Assembly (NCBI RefSeq): GCF_022437945.1
Contig: NZ_CP092535.1
Span: 4,092,001-4,156,000, forward strand
Direction: 5' to 3'
From: Nocardioides sp. TF02-7
GTDB taxonomy: Bacteria > Actinomycetota > Actinomycetes > Propionibacteriales > Nocardioidaceae
Length of the DNA: 64,000 nt
Position 1 is the first letter of the stretch, and the number at the start of each line of letters is the position of its first letter. The position numbers and the translations under genes are program-made. The notes beneath the pieces are model-generated. The model saw only the letters and a list, made by a program, of their open reading frames with translations, did not search any database and was not told the origin of the DNA. Shown here in pieces: positions 50,813 through 61,176 of this stretch.

Positions 50813-51541
50813 TCAGATCCTCGACGCCGCGTCGTGGTCGAGGAACCAGACCGTCTCCTCGAGGCCGAAGGCGCCGCGGGCGGGGGTCTCGTCGATGGTG
50901 CCGTCGTCGGCGAGTGCCCGGCGGACGGCGTCGGCCTTGCCGTCGCCGCTGACGAGGAACCAGACCGAGGCGGCGGCGCAGGGTGGTCTCGAAGGTCAGG
51001 GTCACGCGCTCCGGCGGGGGGCTTGGGGGAGCCGGTGACTCCGGCGGTGAGACCGGTGGCGTGCAGCTGGGGGAGGCCGGGGGAACAGCGAGTTGACGTG
51101 GCCGTCGGGGCCGACGCCGAGCATCATCACGTCGAACCGCCCGGGCCAGTGGGCCTCGAGCTCGGCCGCGTAGGCGGCGGCCGCGGCGTCGACGTCGGCG
51201 GCCTCGCCGGTCGCCGGGACCTCGTGGATGTTGGCGTCCGGTACGCCGACCGCGTCGAGGAACGCCGCCCGGGCCTGCCCGGCGTTGCGGTCGGCGGAGT
51301 CGCGGGCGACGAACCGCTCGTCGCCGAACCAGACGTGGACGGCGTCCCAGTCGACCCCGGAGGAGGGCGCCAGCCGGGCGACCTCCTCGTGGACCTTCAC
51401 CGCGATCGTGCCGCCCGTGAGGCTGATGTGCGGCACCCGGCCGGCCGCCTGGGCGTCGGCGAGCCGGTTGAGCAGCTCGCCGGCGACCGCCGTGGCGAGT
51501 GCGCGGTCGTCGTCGTGGACCTCGATCAGGGGCTCGATCAC
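50813..51541 (-). CDS. pgl: 6-phosphogluconolactonase
   Basis: About 241 residues after removing extra bases near 51080, 51020 and 50985. Sugar-phosphate binding SLTGGTIAVKVHEEVARL, active region VHVWFGDERFVARDSADRNAGQ, and MMLGVGPDGHVNSLFPG with the catalytic acid; C-terminus ERVTLTFETTLRRA and FLVSGDGKADAVRRAL. Hydrolyses 6-phosphogluconolactone in the pentose phosphate pathway. The GTG at 51541 overlaps the pgi stop by 4 bases. Confidence 0.92.
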
Positions 51542-53222
51542 GGGCGTCGGTGCCTCCGGTAGTAGTCGATCAGGGAGCGGGTGGACGGGTCCTGCGCTGC
51601 GAGCGCGTCCTCGTCGCCCGTGACGGCGGGGGCGATCTGCTGCGCGAGCTGCTTGCCGAGCTCGACGCCCCACTGGTCGAAGCTGTCGATGCCCCACACC
51701 GCGCCCTGCACGAACGTGATGTGCTCGTAGAGGGCGATGAGCTGGCCGAGCACCGACGGGGAGAGCTCCGGCGCCATGATGGACGTCGTCGGCCGGTTGC
51801 CGGTGAACACCCGGGCCGGGACGATCGCCTCGTCGGTGCCCTCGGCGCGCACCTCGTCGGCGGTCTTGCCGAACGCGAGCGCCTTGGTCTGGGCGAAGAA
51901 GTTCGCCAGGAACACCTCGTGGACGTCGGTGTCGCCGTCACGCAGCGGGTGGGCGGGGTTGGCGACGGCGATGAAGTCGGCCGGGACCAGCTGGGTGCCC
52001 TGGTGGATGAGCTGGTAGAAGGCGTGCTGCCCGTTGGTGCCAGGCTCGCCCCAGAAGACCTCGCCGGTCGCGGTGCCGACGGGGCTGCCGTCCCAGCGCA
52101 CGCCCTTGCCGTTGGACTCCATCGTCAGCTGTTGGAGGTAGGCGGGGAACCGGTGGAGCAGCTGGGCGTAGGGGAGCACGGCGTGCGTGCGGGCGTCGAG
52201 GAAGTTGACGTACCAGACGTTGAGCAGGCCCATCAGCAGCGGGACGTTGGCCTCCGGCGGCGCGGTGCGGAAGTGCTCGTCGACGGCGTGGAAGCCTGCG
52301 AGGAGCTCGGCGAACCGCTCCGGCCCGACGGCGATCACCAGCGAGGTGCCGATCGCGGAGTCGACGGAGTAGCGACCGCCGACCCAGTCCCAGAACCCGA
52401 AGGCGTTGTCGGGGTCGATCCCGAACGCCGCCACCTTGTCCAGGGCGGTGGAGACGGCGACGAAGTGCCGGGGAGACCGCCTCGGCCTCGCCGTCGTCGC
52501 CGAGCACGCCCCGGTCGCGGAGCGCGTCGAGCAGCCAGGCCCGGCACAGCCGGGCGTTGGTGAGCGTCTCCAAGGTCCCGAACGTCTTGCTGGACACGAT
52601 GAACAGCGTCGACTCCGGGTCGAGCCCGGCCAGCTCCTGGGCCGCGTCGGTCGGGTCGATGTTGCTGATGAACCGGCACTCCAGCCCGTCCTGGACGTAG
52701 GGCTGGAGCGCCTCGTAGGCCATCACCGGCCCCAGGTCGGAGCCGCCGATCCCGATGTTGACCACCGTGCGGATCGGCTGCCCGCTCACCCCGGTCCAGG
52801 CTCCCGAGCGGACCTTCTCGGCGAAGGCGTAGACCCGCCGCAGGACGTCGTGGACGTCGGGCACCACGTCGTGGCCGTCGACCTCCAGGGTCGCGTCGGC
52901 CGGCAGCCGCAGCGCGGTGTGGAGGACGGCGCGGTCCTCGGCTGACGTTGATGCGCTCACCGGCCAGCATCGCGTCGCGGCGGGCCGTAACACCGACCTG
53001 CTCGGCGAGCTGCAGCAGCGCCTCGAGCACGGCGTCGTCGACCAGGTTCTTCGACAGGTCGACGTGGAGGTCGGCGGCGTCGAAGGTGAGCCGTTCGGCC
53101 CGGCCGGGGTCGGCGGCGAACCAGCCGCGCAGGTCGGGCTCGTACGACGCGGCGAGCTCGCCCAGGCGGCGCCAGGCCTCGGTCGTCGTCGGGTCGACCG
53201 GGGCGGTCGCGGCGGCCTCCAT
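51538..53222 (-). CDS. pgi: Glucose-6-phosphate isomerase
   Basis: About 560 residues after removing two extra bases (near 52945 and 52472). Substrate-binding motifs VVNIGIGGSDLGPVMAYEAL, FIVSSKTFGTLETLTNARLC, FWDWVGGRYSVDSAIG and HQGTQLVPADF; catalytic Glu in LTMESNGKGV. Interconverts glucose-6-phosphate and fructose-6-phosphate. It sits where zwf and opcA usually lie in actinobacterial tkt-tal operons. The start is six bases after the tal stop with no Shine-Dalgarno, so it is coupled. Confidence 0.94.
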
Positions 53223-53228
53223 CGGCGG

Positions 53229-54332
53229 CTACCGGGCGCGGGCCATCTGGCCCTCGACCGTCTCGACGAGCTCGTCCCACGAGGCCGAGAACTTCTCGAC
53301 GCCCTCGCGCTCGAGCACCGCCAGCACGTCGTCGAAGTCGACCCCGACCGCGGCGAGCCGGTCGAACACCTGCTGCGCCTCGCGGCGCGGCCGGTCACCT
53401 GGTCGCCCTCGACCTCGCCGTGGTCGGCGAAGGCCGCCAGCGTCTTCTCCGGCATCGTGTTCACCGTGTCGGCGACGACCAGGTCGGTCACGTAGAGGGT
53501 GTCGGGGTAGTCGGGGTTCTTCACGCCCGTCGACGCCCAGAGCGGCCGCTGCGTCTGGGCTCCCCGCCGCCCGCAGGGCCTCCCAGCGCTCGCCGGAGAA
53601 GACCTCCTCGTAGGCGGCGTAGGCGAGCCGGGCGTTGGCGACGGCCGCCTTGCCCCGGAGCGCGAGCGCCTCGTCGCTGCCGATCGCCTCGAGCCGCTTG
53701 TCGATCTCGCTGTCGACGCGGGAGACGAAGAACGACGCCACCGAGTGGATCTCCGACAGGTCGCGGCCGGCCTCCTTCGCCTTCTCGAGCCCGGCGATGT
53801 AGGCCTCCATGACGCCGCGGTAGCGCTCGATGCCGAAGATCAGGGTGACGTTGACGCTGATGCCCTCGGAGATGGCGGTCTCGATCGCGGGCAGGCCCTT
53901 GACGGTGGCGGGGATCTTGATCAGCGCGTTGGGCCGGTCGACCGCTGCCCACAGGGCACGGGCGGACTCGACGGTCCCGTCGGTGTCGTGGGCGAGTGCG
54001 GGCTCCACCTCGATCGACACCCGCCCGTCCGCGGGCTTCCCCTGGTAGACGGGCGCCAGCACGTCGCAGGCGTTGCGTACGTCGTCCGTGGTGAGCTCGA
54101 AGATCACCCGCGCGGTGTCGGCGTCGTCGGCGACGAGGCGCCGCACCTGCTCGTCGTACCGCTCGCCGTCGGCGATCGCCGAGGCGAAGATGGTCGGGTT
54201 CGTGGTCACGCCGACCACGGACTTCTCCTTGACCAGCTCCGCGAGGTTGCCGGTCTCGATCCGCTCGCGCGACAGGTCGTCGAGCCAGATCGACACCCCC
54301 GCGTCGGCGAGGGCCTTCAGTCGGTCACTCAT
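53229..54332 (-). CDS. tal: Transaldolase
   Basis: About 367 residues with indels near 53560 and 53390. SIWLDDLSRERIETGNL, VVGVTTNPTIFASAI, VSIEVEPALAHDTDGT, the Schiff-base lysine in NALIKIPATVKGLPAIE, NVTLIFGIERYRGVMEAYI and ASFFVSRVDSEIDKRLE. Transfers dihydroxyacetone units between sugar phosphates. ATG at 54332 has a GGAGGACTC Shine-Dalgarno. Confidence 0.94.
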   Translation of the reverse strand: MSDRLKALADAGVSIWLDDLSRERIETGNLAELVKEKSVVGVTTNPTIFASAIADGERYDEQVRRLVADDADTARVIFELTTDDVRNACDVLAPVYQGKPADGRVSIEVEPALAHDTDGTVESARALWAAVDRPNALIKIPATVKGLPAIETAISEGISVNVTLIFGIERYRGVMEAYIAGLEKAKEAGRDLSEIHSVASFFVSRVDSEIDKRLEAIGSDEALALRGKAAVANARLAYAAYEEVFSGERWEALRAAGSPDAAAALGVDGREEPRLPRHPLRDRPGRRRHGEHDAGEDAGGLRRPRRGRGRPGDRPRREAQQVFDRLAAVGVDFDDVLAVLEREGVEKFSASWDELVETVEGQMARAR

Positions 54333-54390
54333 GAGTCCTCCTTGGGGGTCTGCCGCGGGCCGGTCGGCGCCGCGGTCGCGTGGGTGGCGC

Positions 54391-56539
54391 TCAGCCGGCG
54401 GCCGCGGCCGCCTTCTCCAGGCTGTCCCGGGCGGCCTGGGCGACCGCCTCGGCGGTCATGCCGTACTCCTCGAAGATCCGCTGGTAGGCGGCGGAGGCGC
54501 CGAACGTCTCGATGGAGACGATCCGTCCGTGGTCTCCGACGACCTCCCGCCAGCCCTGGGCGATGCCGGCCTCGACGGCCACCCGCGCCTTGACGCTGGG
54601 CGGGAGCACCGAGTCGCGGTAGGACTCGTCCTGGGCGTCGAACCACTCGCGGCACGGCATCGACACCACCCGGGCCCGGACGCCCTCCTCGGCGAGGAGC
54701 GTGCGCGCGGCGACGGCCATCTGGACCTCCGACCCGGTGGCGACGAGCACCACGTCGGGGCAGCCCGCCCTCGCTGCGGTCGGCGTCGAGCAGCACGTAG
54801 CCGCCCCGGGCCGCGTCCTCGGCCGGGCCCCAGGTCTCGCCGTCGTCGTCGGTGCCGCGGGGGAAGACGGGGAGGTTCTGCCGCGAGAGGCACAGGCCGG
54901 CGGGGGGCGTCGGCCTTCCGCAGGACGTGCGCCCAGCAGGCCGCGACCTCGTTGGCGTCGCCTGGCCGGACCACGTCGAGGCCGGGGATCGCCCGCAGGG
55001 CGGCGAGGTGCTCGACCGGCTGGTGGGTCGGGCCGTCCTCGCCGAGGCCGATGGAGTCGTGGGTCCACACGTAGGTGACCGGCAGCTTCATCAGCGCGGC
55101 CAGCCGCACGGCGGGTCGCATGTAGTCGGAGAAGGTGAGGAAGGTGCCGCCGAACACCCGGGTGCCGCCGTGGAGGGCGATGCCGTTCATGATCGAGCCC
55201 ATCGCGTGCTCGCGGATGCCGAAGTGGAGGACCCGGCCGGCGAGCGGGTCGCCCTGCCACTGCTTGGTCGACCGGTCGGCCGGGATGAACGAGGGGGGCG
55301 TCCTCGATGGTGGTGTTGTTGGACTCCGCCAGGTCGGCCGAGCCGCCCCACAGCTCGGGCACCCGCGGGGCGATCGCGTTGATCGTGGCCCCCGACGCCT
55401 TGCGGGTCGCCACGCCCTTGGGGTCGGCGTCGAAGACCGGCAGGTCGGCGTCCCAGCCCTGCGGCAGCTCGCGGGCGCGCAGCCGGTGCAGCAGCTCGGC
55501 GCGCTCGGGCTCGGCCTCCGCCCACGCGGCGTACTCCGCGTCCCACGCCTTGCCGGCGGCGGCACCACGCTCGAGCAGCTTGCGGGTGTGGGCGATCACC
55601 TCGTCGGGCACCTCGAAGCTCTTCTCGGGGTCGAACCCGAGGATCTCCTTGGTGGCCGCGACCTCCTCCTCGCCGAGGGCGGCGCCGTGCGCCTTGCCGG
55701 TGCCCTGCGCGTTGGGCGCCGGCCACGCGATGATCGTGCGCAGGACGATCAGGCTCGGCCGGTCGGTCACGGCCTCGGCGGCCCGGAGCGCCTCGTGCAG
55801 CGCGGGCACGTCCTCGTCGTACTGGCCGTCGTCCTTGCTCCCCCCGCGCCAGTCGACGGTCTGGACGTGCCAGCCGTAGGCCTCGTAGCGCTTGGCGACG
55901 TCCTCGCCGAGCGCGATGTCGGTCTCGCCCTCGATCGAGATCTGGTTGTCGTCGTAGATCAGGGTCAGGTTGCCGAGCTGCTGCACGCCGGCGATCGCCG
56001 AGGCCTCGGCGCTGACCCCCTCCTCGATGTCGCCGTCGGAGGCCAGGCAGTAGACGTGGTGGTCGAAGATCGACTCGCCCGCGGCGGTGTCGGGGGTCGA
56101 GCAGGCCGCGCTCGCGGCGCGCCGCCATCGCCATCCCGACCGCGTTGCCGATGCCCTGGCCGAGGGGGCCGGTGGTCGTCTCGACGCCGGCGGTGTGGCC
56201 GTGCTCGGGGTGGCCGGGGGTCTTGCTGCCCCAGGTGCGCAGCGCCTTGATGTCCTCGAGCTCGAGGCCCCAGCCGCCGAGGTAGAGCTGGAGGTAGAGC
56301 GTCAGTGACGTGTGACCGCAGGAGAGCACGAACCGGTCGCGGGCGATCCAGTCCGGGTCGGCGGGGTCGTGCCTCATCACCTTCTGGAACAGGAGGTACG
56401 CCGCGGGGGCGAGGCTCATCGCCGTGCCCGGGTGGCCGTTGCCGACCTTCTGCACGGCGTCCATCGCCAGCACTCGGACGGTGTCGACGGCCTTCCGGTC
56501 GAGGTCGGTCCAGTCCAGGTCAGGGATCCTTGTCGTCAC
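54391..56539 (-). CDS. tkt: Transketolase
   Basis: About 714 residues with four extra bases (near 56098, 55290, 54900 and 54770). AMDAVQKVGNGHPGTAMSLA, SCGHTSLTLYLQLYLGG, ETTTGPLGQGIGNAVGMA, the thiamine-diphosphate loop GDIEEGVSAEASAIAG, YDDNQISIEGETDIAL, then RVLHFGIREHAMGSIMNGIA and WTHDSIGLGEDGPTHQP. Moves two-carbon units in the pentose phosphate pathway. GTG at 56539 is chosen because TAGGCT on the minus strand ends 7 bases before it; an upstream in-frame start at 56593 lacks support. Confidence 0.95.
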
Positions 56540-56546
56540 TCGGTCG

Positions 56547-56552
56547 AGCCTA
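56547..56552 (-). promoter_or_regulatory. -10 hexamer of a leaderless tkt promoter
   Basis: On the minus strand TAGGCT ends 7 bases before the GTG at 56539. It decides the start choice for tkt. Confidence 0.5.
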
Positions 56553-56658
56553 CTCACCGCGGGGGAGGCGATGCCACGAGCGGGCGCCCGCACCGATAGA
56601 CTCGGCTCCGTTCTGACCGCCCGGCTCGCTCCGCGACCTCGACCAGCCTGGGGAACCT

Positions 56659-57636
56659 GTGACGTACGTCGACCCTGACCGCACCGCAGCCCGGCTGGTC
56701 GTGGGGGTCAACGGAGTGGTCGAGCGCGGCGCCGACCAGCCCCGCGCCTCGGTCAAGGACGTCGTCCTGGCGTACGTCGGCCTGACCAAGCCGCGGGTCA
56801 TCGAGCTGTTGCTGCTGACCACGGTGCCGGTGATGTTCTTCGCCGCCCGCGGCGTGCCCGGCCTCGGCCTGGTGGCCGCCACCGTCGTCGGCGGCGCGCT
56901 GTCGGCGGGCTCGGCGTCGGTCTTCAACTGCGTCTACGACCGCGACATCGACGAGCAGATGCGCCGCACCCGGCGCCGGGCGCTCCCGCGGCACATCATC
57001 ACCCCGCGGGCCGCCCTGCTGTTCGGGCTGGTGCTGGGCGTGCTGTCGACCGTGGTCCTCTACCTGTGGGTCAACCCGCTGTCCGCGGTCCTGTCGGTGT
57101 CGGCCAACGCGTTCTACGTGTTCGGCTACACGATGCTCCTCAAGCGGCGCACCACCCAGAACATCGTCTGGGGCGGCATCGCCGGCTGCTTCCCGGCCCT
57201 GATCGGCTGGACGGCCGTCACCGGCGAGCTGGCCTGGGCGCCGGTCGTGCTGTTCGGCGTCGTGTTCTTCTGGACCCCGCCGCACACGTGGGCGCTGGCG
57301 CTGCGCTACCGCGAGGACTACGCGCACGTCGACGTCCCGATGCTGCCGGTCGTGAAGCCGGCCCGCACCGTCGCCCGCCAGATCGTCGCCTACAGCTGGG
57401 TGATGGTGGCCACCAGCCTGCTGCTGTGGCCCGTGGCCGGCACCGGTGTGCTCTACCCGGCCGCCGCCGCCGTGCTCGGCGCGGTGTTCCTGGTACAGGC
57501 CCACCAGCTGGAGCGTCGCGCCCGCGGCACCGAGGACCTCGCGGTGATCCGTCCGATGCACCTGTTCCACAGCAGCAACCTCTACCTCTCGCTGCTGTTC
57601 GTCGCGGTCGCCGTCGACGCGCTGATCTGGGGCTGA
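56659..57636 (+). CDS. ctaB: Protohaem IX farnesyltransferase (haem O synthase)
   Basis: 325 residues, unbroken, with about nine membrane helices. UbiA-type catalytic motifs FNCVYDRDIDEQMRRTRRR and DYAHVDVPMLPVVK; VFFWTPPHTWALALRYRED is characteristic of CtaB. Converts haem B to haem O for the aa3 oxidase. Divergent from tkt and convergent with ctaA, as in related actinobacteria. GTG start with GGGGAAC upstream. Confidence 0.95.
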   Translation: MTYVDPDRTAARLVVGVNGVVERGADQPRASVKDVVLAYVGLTKPRVIELLLLTTVPVMFFAARGVPGLGLVAATVVGGALSAGSASVFNCVYDRDIDEQMRRTRRRALPRHIITPRAALLFGLVLGVLSTVVLYLWVNPLSAVLSVSANAFYVFGYTMLLKRRTTQNIVWGGIAGCFPALIGWTAVTGELAWAPVVLFGVVFFWTPPHTWALALRYREDYAHVDVPMLPVVKPARTVARQIVAYSWVMVATSLLLWPVAGTGVLYPAAAAVLGAVFLVQAHQLERRARGTEDLAVIRPMHLFHSSNLYLSLLFVAVAVDALIWG

Positions 57637-57646
57637 GCCGCCCCGC

Positions 57647-58562
57647 TCAGACGACCTGGTCGACCGGCTCCGCCCGGTCGACCTGCCCGACTCGGGCGCC
57701 GGGCGCGGGCCGCGAGGACGACCCAGGCGATCACCGCCGCCGTCAGCGCCGCGCCGAGCATGTGCAGCAGCACCAGCCACTCCGGCAGGTCGTTGAAGTA
57801 CTGGACGAACCCGATCACGCCCTGCGCGACCTCCACGGCCAGCAGGGCGAGGGTGGCGTGGAGCAGGTGGCGGTGCCCGCCGCGGACGGCGACCACGACC
57901 AGCGCCAGCGTCACCGCCACCAGTGCGTAGACGACCCAGGCGTGGACGTGGGACATCACCTGCGGGTCGAGGCCGGTGCGGCGGGAGTCGAGGTCGCCGG
58001 AGTGGGGGCCCGACCCGGTGACGACGGTGCCGAGGTAGAGCACCACCCACCCGAGCGCGAACGCCCCCCACGCGAGCTGCCGCGCCCGCGGCGCCGCGGC
58101 GGTGCGCACGGGGCCGCGGAGGTGGTCGAGCAGCACGACGCAGAGGCCGATGATGACCATCGACGACAGGAAGTGGAGCGACACGACCCAGGGGTTCAGG
58201 TCGGTCAGCACGGTGATGCCGCCGATGACCGCCTGCGCGGGGATGTAGAGCCCGACGAGCAGCGCCAGCAGGCGGGCGCGCCGGTCGCCACTGCGCCAGG
58301 CGGCGAGGAACGTGAGCAGCGCCACGGCCGCGACGGCGAACGTCAGCAACCGGTTGCCGAACTCGATCGCGCCGTGCATCCCGAGCTCGCCGTGGGGCAC
58401 GTAGGACTCGTCGGTGCAGCGAGGCCAGGTCGGGCAGCCGAGACCGGAACCGGTGAGCCGCACGGCCCCGCCGGTCACCACGATCCCGATGTTGACCACC
58501 AGGTTGGCGATCGCGAGCGGCACCAGGAGCCGCTTCGCCGCGTTGTCCATCTGTTCCTTCAC
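57647..58562 (-). CDS. ctaA: Haem A synthase
   Basis: 304 residues with eight predicted helices. IGIVVTGGAVRLTGSGLGCP with the conserved acidic/Cys loop (PTWPRC), HGAIEFGNRLLTF, SLHFLSSMVIIGL, GTVVTGSGPHSGDL, SHVHAWVVYALVAV and LLHMLGAALTAAV supply the haem-ligand histidines. Converts haem O to haem A. One extra base near 57712 would push the frame past the natural stop at 57647. GTG at 58562 is chosen from a 4-base GTGA overlap with the ABC permease; an ATG four codons later is possible. Confidence 0.93.
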
Positions 58563-59323
58563 TCCCACTTGAACCACCGGGCCGTCGCGAGCCCGCCGAG
58601 GACCGCCCACGCCGCCAGCACCACGAGCTCCACCAGCGCGACGTCGCCGGAGGACGCCGCCCGCATCGCCTCCCCGAGCGCCCCCGAGGGGAGCCAGCGC
58701 ACGACCTCGCCGAGGCCGCCGTACGCCGACGCCGGCACGACGACCGCACCGCCCGCCAGCAGCAGGAGGTAGACCAGGTTGGCCGCCGCCAGCGTCGCCT
58801 CGGCGCGCAGCGTGCCTGCCAGCAGCATCCCGAGGCCGGCGAACGCCGCCGTGCCGAGCAGGACCGCGAGCAGGATGCCCGGCACCGACAGCGACGGGGG
58901 ACCAGCCGAGGGCCAGCCCGGCGGCCCCGATGACCGCGAGCTGGAGGAGCTCGACGAGGAGCAGCGCACCGACCTTGCCGGCCAGCAGCGCGCCGCGGGA
59001 GAGGGGGCCGAGCCCAGCCGCTTGAGGACGCCGTACCGGCGCTCGAAGCCGGTGGCGATCGCCAGCGACGTGAACGCCGTCGACATCACCGCGAGCGCCA
59101 GCACGCCGGGTGTCAGCACGTCCACGGTGGGGTCGTCGAAGTCGAGGCCGAACCGGTCGGCCGCCTGCACGGCCCCGACCAGCACGATCAGCGGGATCAC
59201 CACGGCGAGCAGCAGCTGCTCGCCGTTGCGCAGGAGCAGGCGGGCCTCCATCGCGGCCTGGGCCGCGACCTGGCGGGCCACCGGCGCCGCTCCCGGGGCG
59301 GGTGCGAAGGTGCCGGTGCTCAC
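58559..59323 (-). CDS. ABC-2 type transporter permease
   Basis: About 254 residues with paired indels near 59015 and 58900. Six helices typical of ABC-2 exporters: LLLAVVIPLIVLVGAVQA, VLALAVMSTAFTSLAIATGF (followed by ERRYGVLKRLGSAP), GILLAVLLGTAAFAGLGMLL and ANLVYLLLLAGGAVVVPASA. GTG at 59323 overlaps the ATPase stop by 4 bases; its own stop overlaps ctaA. This ATPase-permease-ctaA order matches Rv1458c-Rv1457c-Rv1456c. A role linked to haem or cytochrome oxidase assembly is possible but unproven. Confidence 0.85.
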   Translation of the reverse strand: MSTGTFAPAPGAAPVARQVAAQAAMEARLLLRNGEQLLLAVVIPLIVLVGAVQAADRFGLDFDDPTVDVLTPGVLALAVMSTAFTSLAIATGFERRYGVLKRLGSAPSPAARCWPARSVRCSSSSSSSSRSSGPPGWPSAGPPSLSVPGILLAVLLGTAAFAGLGMLLAGTLRAEATLAAANLVYLLLLAGGAVVVPASAYGGLGEVVRWLPSGALGEAMRAASSGDVALVELVVLAAWAVLGGLATARWFKWE

Positions 59324-60268
59324 GACGCCCGCTCCCGCCCGGTGAGCTCGAGGAAGACGTCCTCGAGGTTGCGCTGGCCGAGCACGAGCGACTCCGGCAG
59401 CACGGAGTGGTCCTCGCACCACCGGGAGACCACGGACAGCGTCGAGCCGTCGGCCGGGCCGGACACCTGCAGGCTGAGCTCGTCGAGCACCCGCAGCTCG
59501 GTCGCCGGCCCGAGCGCCCGCGCCAGCGCCTGCGGGGAGCCGGGCGGGAACGGCTGGGTGACGACGAGCCGGATCGTGGCGACGGTGCCGCCGCGGGTCA
59601 GCTCGAGCGGCGACCCGCTGGCGACCAACCGGCCGTGGTCGAGGATGTGCACCCGGTCGGCCAGCCGCTCGGCCTCCTCGAGGTAGTGGGTGGTGAGCAC
59701 CACGGTCACGCCGTCGCCGCGCAGCTCCTCCAGCAGCTCCCACACGGTGCGCCGGATCTGCGGGTCCAGACCGGCGGTCGGCTCGTCGACGAACACCAGC
59801 TCGGGGCGCCCGACGAGGGGCCATCGCCAGCCCGAGGCGCTGCTGCTGGCCGCCAGAGAGCCGGCGGTACGGCGTGCGGCCGCACTCGTGCAGCGCGAGC
59901 CGCTCCATGAGCAGCCCGGTGTCGAGCGGGTGGGCGTGCAGCCGGGCCAGGTGGGTGAGCATCTCCTCGGCGCGGGCCCCGCTCCAGGCGCCGCCGGACT
60001 GCAGCATCACGCCGATGCGGGGGAGGAGCCCCCGCCGGTCGCGCACCGGGTCGAGGCCCAGCACGCGCACCGATCCGGCCTGCGGCCGGCGGTAGCCCTC
60101 GCAGGTCTCGAGGGTGGTGGTCTTGCCGGCGCCGTTGGGCCCCAGCACGGCGGTGATCGTGTGCTCCTCGACCTCCAGCGACAGACCGTCGACAGCGGTC
60201 TTGTCGCCGTACCGCATCACCAGTCCGTCGACGCGCACGGCGGCCGACGGGTGACGCTGTGCAGGCAC
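59320..60268 (-). CDS. ABC transporter ATP-binding protein (ABC-2/DrrA type)
   Basis: 315 residues after removing one extra G near 59820. Walker A GPNGAGKTTTLETCEGY, Q loop IGVMLQSGGAWSGA, signature RLSGGQQQRLGLAMA, Walker B LVFVDEPTAGLDPQIRR and H loop VVLTTHYLEEAERLAD; a DrrA-like C-terminal domain follows (ATIRLVVTQPFPPGS). Start GTG at 60268. First gene of the ATPase-permease-ctaA operon. Confidence 0.9.
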
Positions 60269-60284
60269 CTCGAAAGTCTCTCAC

Positions 60285-60290
60285 TACGCT
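60285..60290 (+). promoter_or_regulatory. -10 hexamer of a leaderless promoter
   Basis: TACGCT ends 7 bases before the GTG at 60298; no Shine-Dalgarno is present. Confidence 0.5.
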
Positions 60291-60297
60291 GTCGCGC

Positions 60298-60660
60298 GTG
60301 AGTCCGTGGGTCTACGGCGCCGTCCTGGTGCTCTGCGCAGCGGCCGCCGTCGTCCTCGTCGTCGACCTGGTGCGCGACCGCGCGGCCCAGGACTCCCACT
60401 TCGTCGCCCTCGCCGCGCTCGAGCTCGTCGTGCTCGTCCAGCTGGTGGCCGGCTCGGTCGCGCTCGCCCGCACCGACCGCGACGTCGACGGCGTCACCTT
60501 CGTCGGCTACCTGGTCACGGTGGCGCTGGTACCCGTCGTCGGCGCGTTCTTCTCCCTCGCCGAGCGGTCACGGGTCGGCACCACGATCCTGCTGCTGGCC
60601 GTCGCCACGGTCGCCGGCCTCGAGGTGCGGCTCTGGGACGTCTGGGGTGCCGGTGACTGA
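60298..60660 (+). CDS. Small four-helix membrane protein
   Basis: 120 residues with four hydrophobic helices (YGAVLVLCAAAAVVLVVDLV, ALAALELVVLVQLVAGSVAL, GYLVTVALVPVVGAFFSLA, TILLLAVATVAGLEV). No recognisable catalytic motif. It is a common kind of hypothetical protein beside actinobacterial ctaA/ABC clusters. The GTG sits directly after a leaderless promoter hexamer. Its end overlaps the next gene by 14 bases. Confidence 0.65.
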   Translation: MSPWVYGAVLVLCAAAAVVLVVDLVRDRAAQDSHFVALAALELVVLVQLVAGSVALARTDRDVDGVTFVGYLVTVALVPVVGAFFSLAERSRVGTTILLLAVATVAGLEVRLWDVWGAGD

Positions 60661-61105
60661 GCCCGCCGAGCTCTCGTCCGGCTGGGGCCGGGCCCTGGTG
60701 TTCACCTACGGCGTGTTCGCCGTGGCGGCCACCGGCCGCTCCCTCGTCCAGCTCGGCGCCGACGCCGGCCGCGCCCCGCTGGCGTACTCGCTGTCGCTGT
60801 TCGCTGCGGTCGTCTACCTCGTCGCCACCACCTGCCTGCTCCTCGGCGGCCGCACCGGCTGGCGCCTCGCCGCACTCGCCGTCACCGTCGAGCTGGTGGG
60901 AGTGCTGTCGGTCGGGACGCTGAGCCTCGTCGCCACCGACCTGTTCCCCGACAAGACGGTGTGGTCGCACTTCGGCCAGGGCTACGGCTTCCTGCCGCTG
61001 GTGCTCCCCTTCGCCGGCCTCGCCTGGCTCTGGCACACCCGCAGCGGGGTGCTGACGGACGACGCTGCTACCGGAACCGATCACACCGCGACGCCGGAGC
61101 CGTAA
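60647..61105 (+). CDS. Small membrane protein
   Basis: 152 residues, four helices (ALVFTYGVFAVAATGRSLV, LAYSLSLFAAVVYLVATTC, LAALAVTVELVGVLSVGTL, FLPLVLPFAGLAWLW) and a conserved-looking loop DLFPDKTVWSHFGQGYGF. The GTG start lies within the end of the preceding gene, so the two are co-translated and may form a membrane complex. Function unknown. Confidence 0.68.
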   Translation: MPVTEPAELSSGWGRALVFTYGVFAVAATGRSLVQLGADAGRAPLAYSLSLFAAVVYLVATTCLLLGGRTGWRLAALAVTVELVGVLSVGTLSLVATDLFPDKTVWSHFGQGYGFLPLVLPFAGLAWLWHTRSGVLTDDAATGTDHTATPEP

Positions 61106-61176
61106 CGGACTACGCCCTCCCGTGGTTGCATGCCAGGGCGTTCTGGGGGGAACGCCATGCTCCAGGGGGAAACAGG

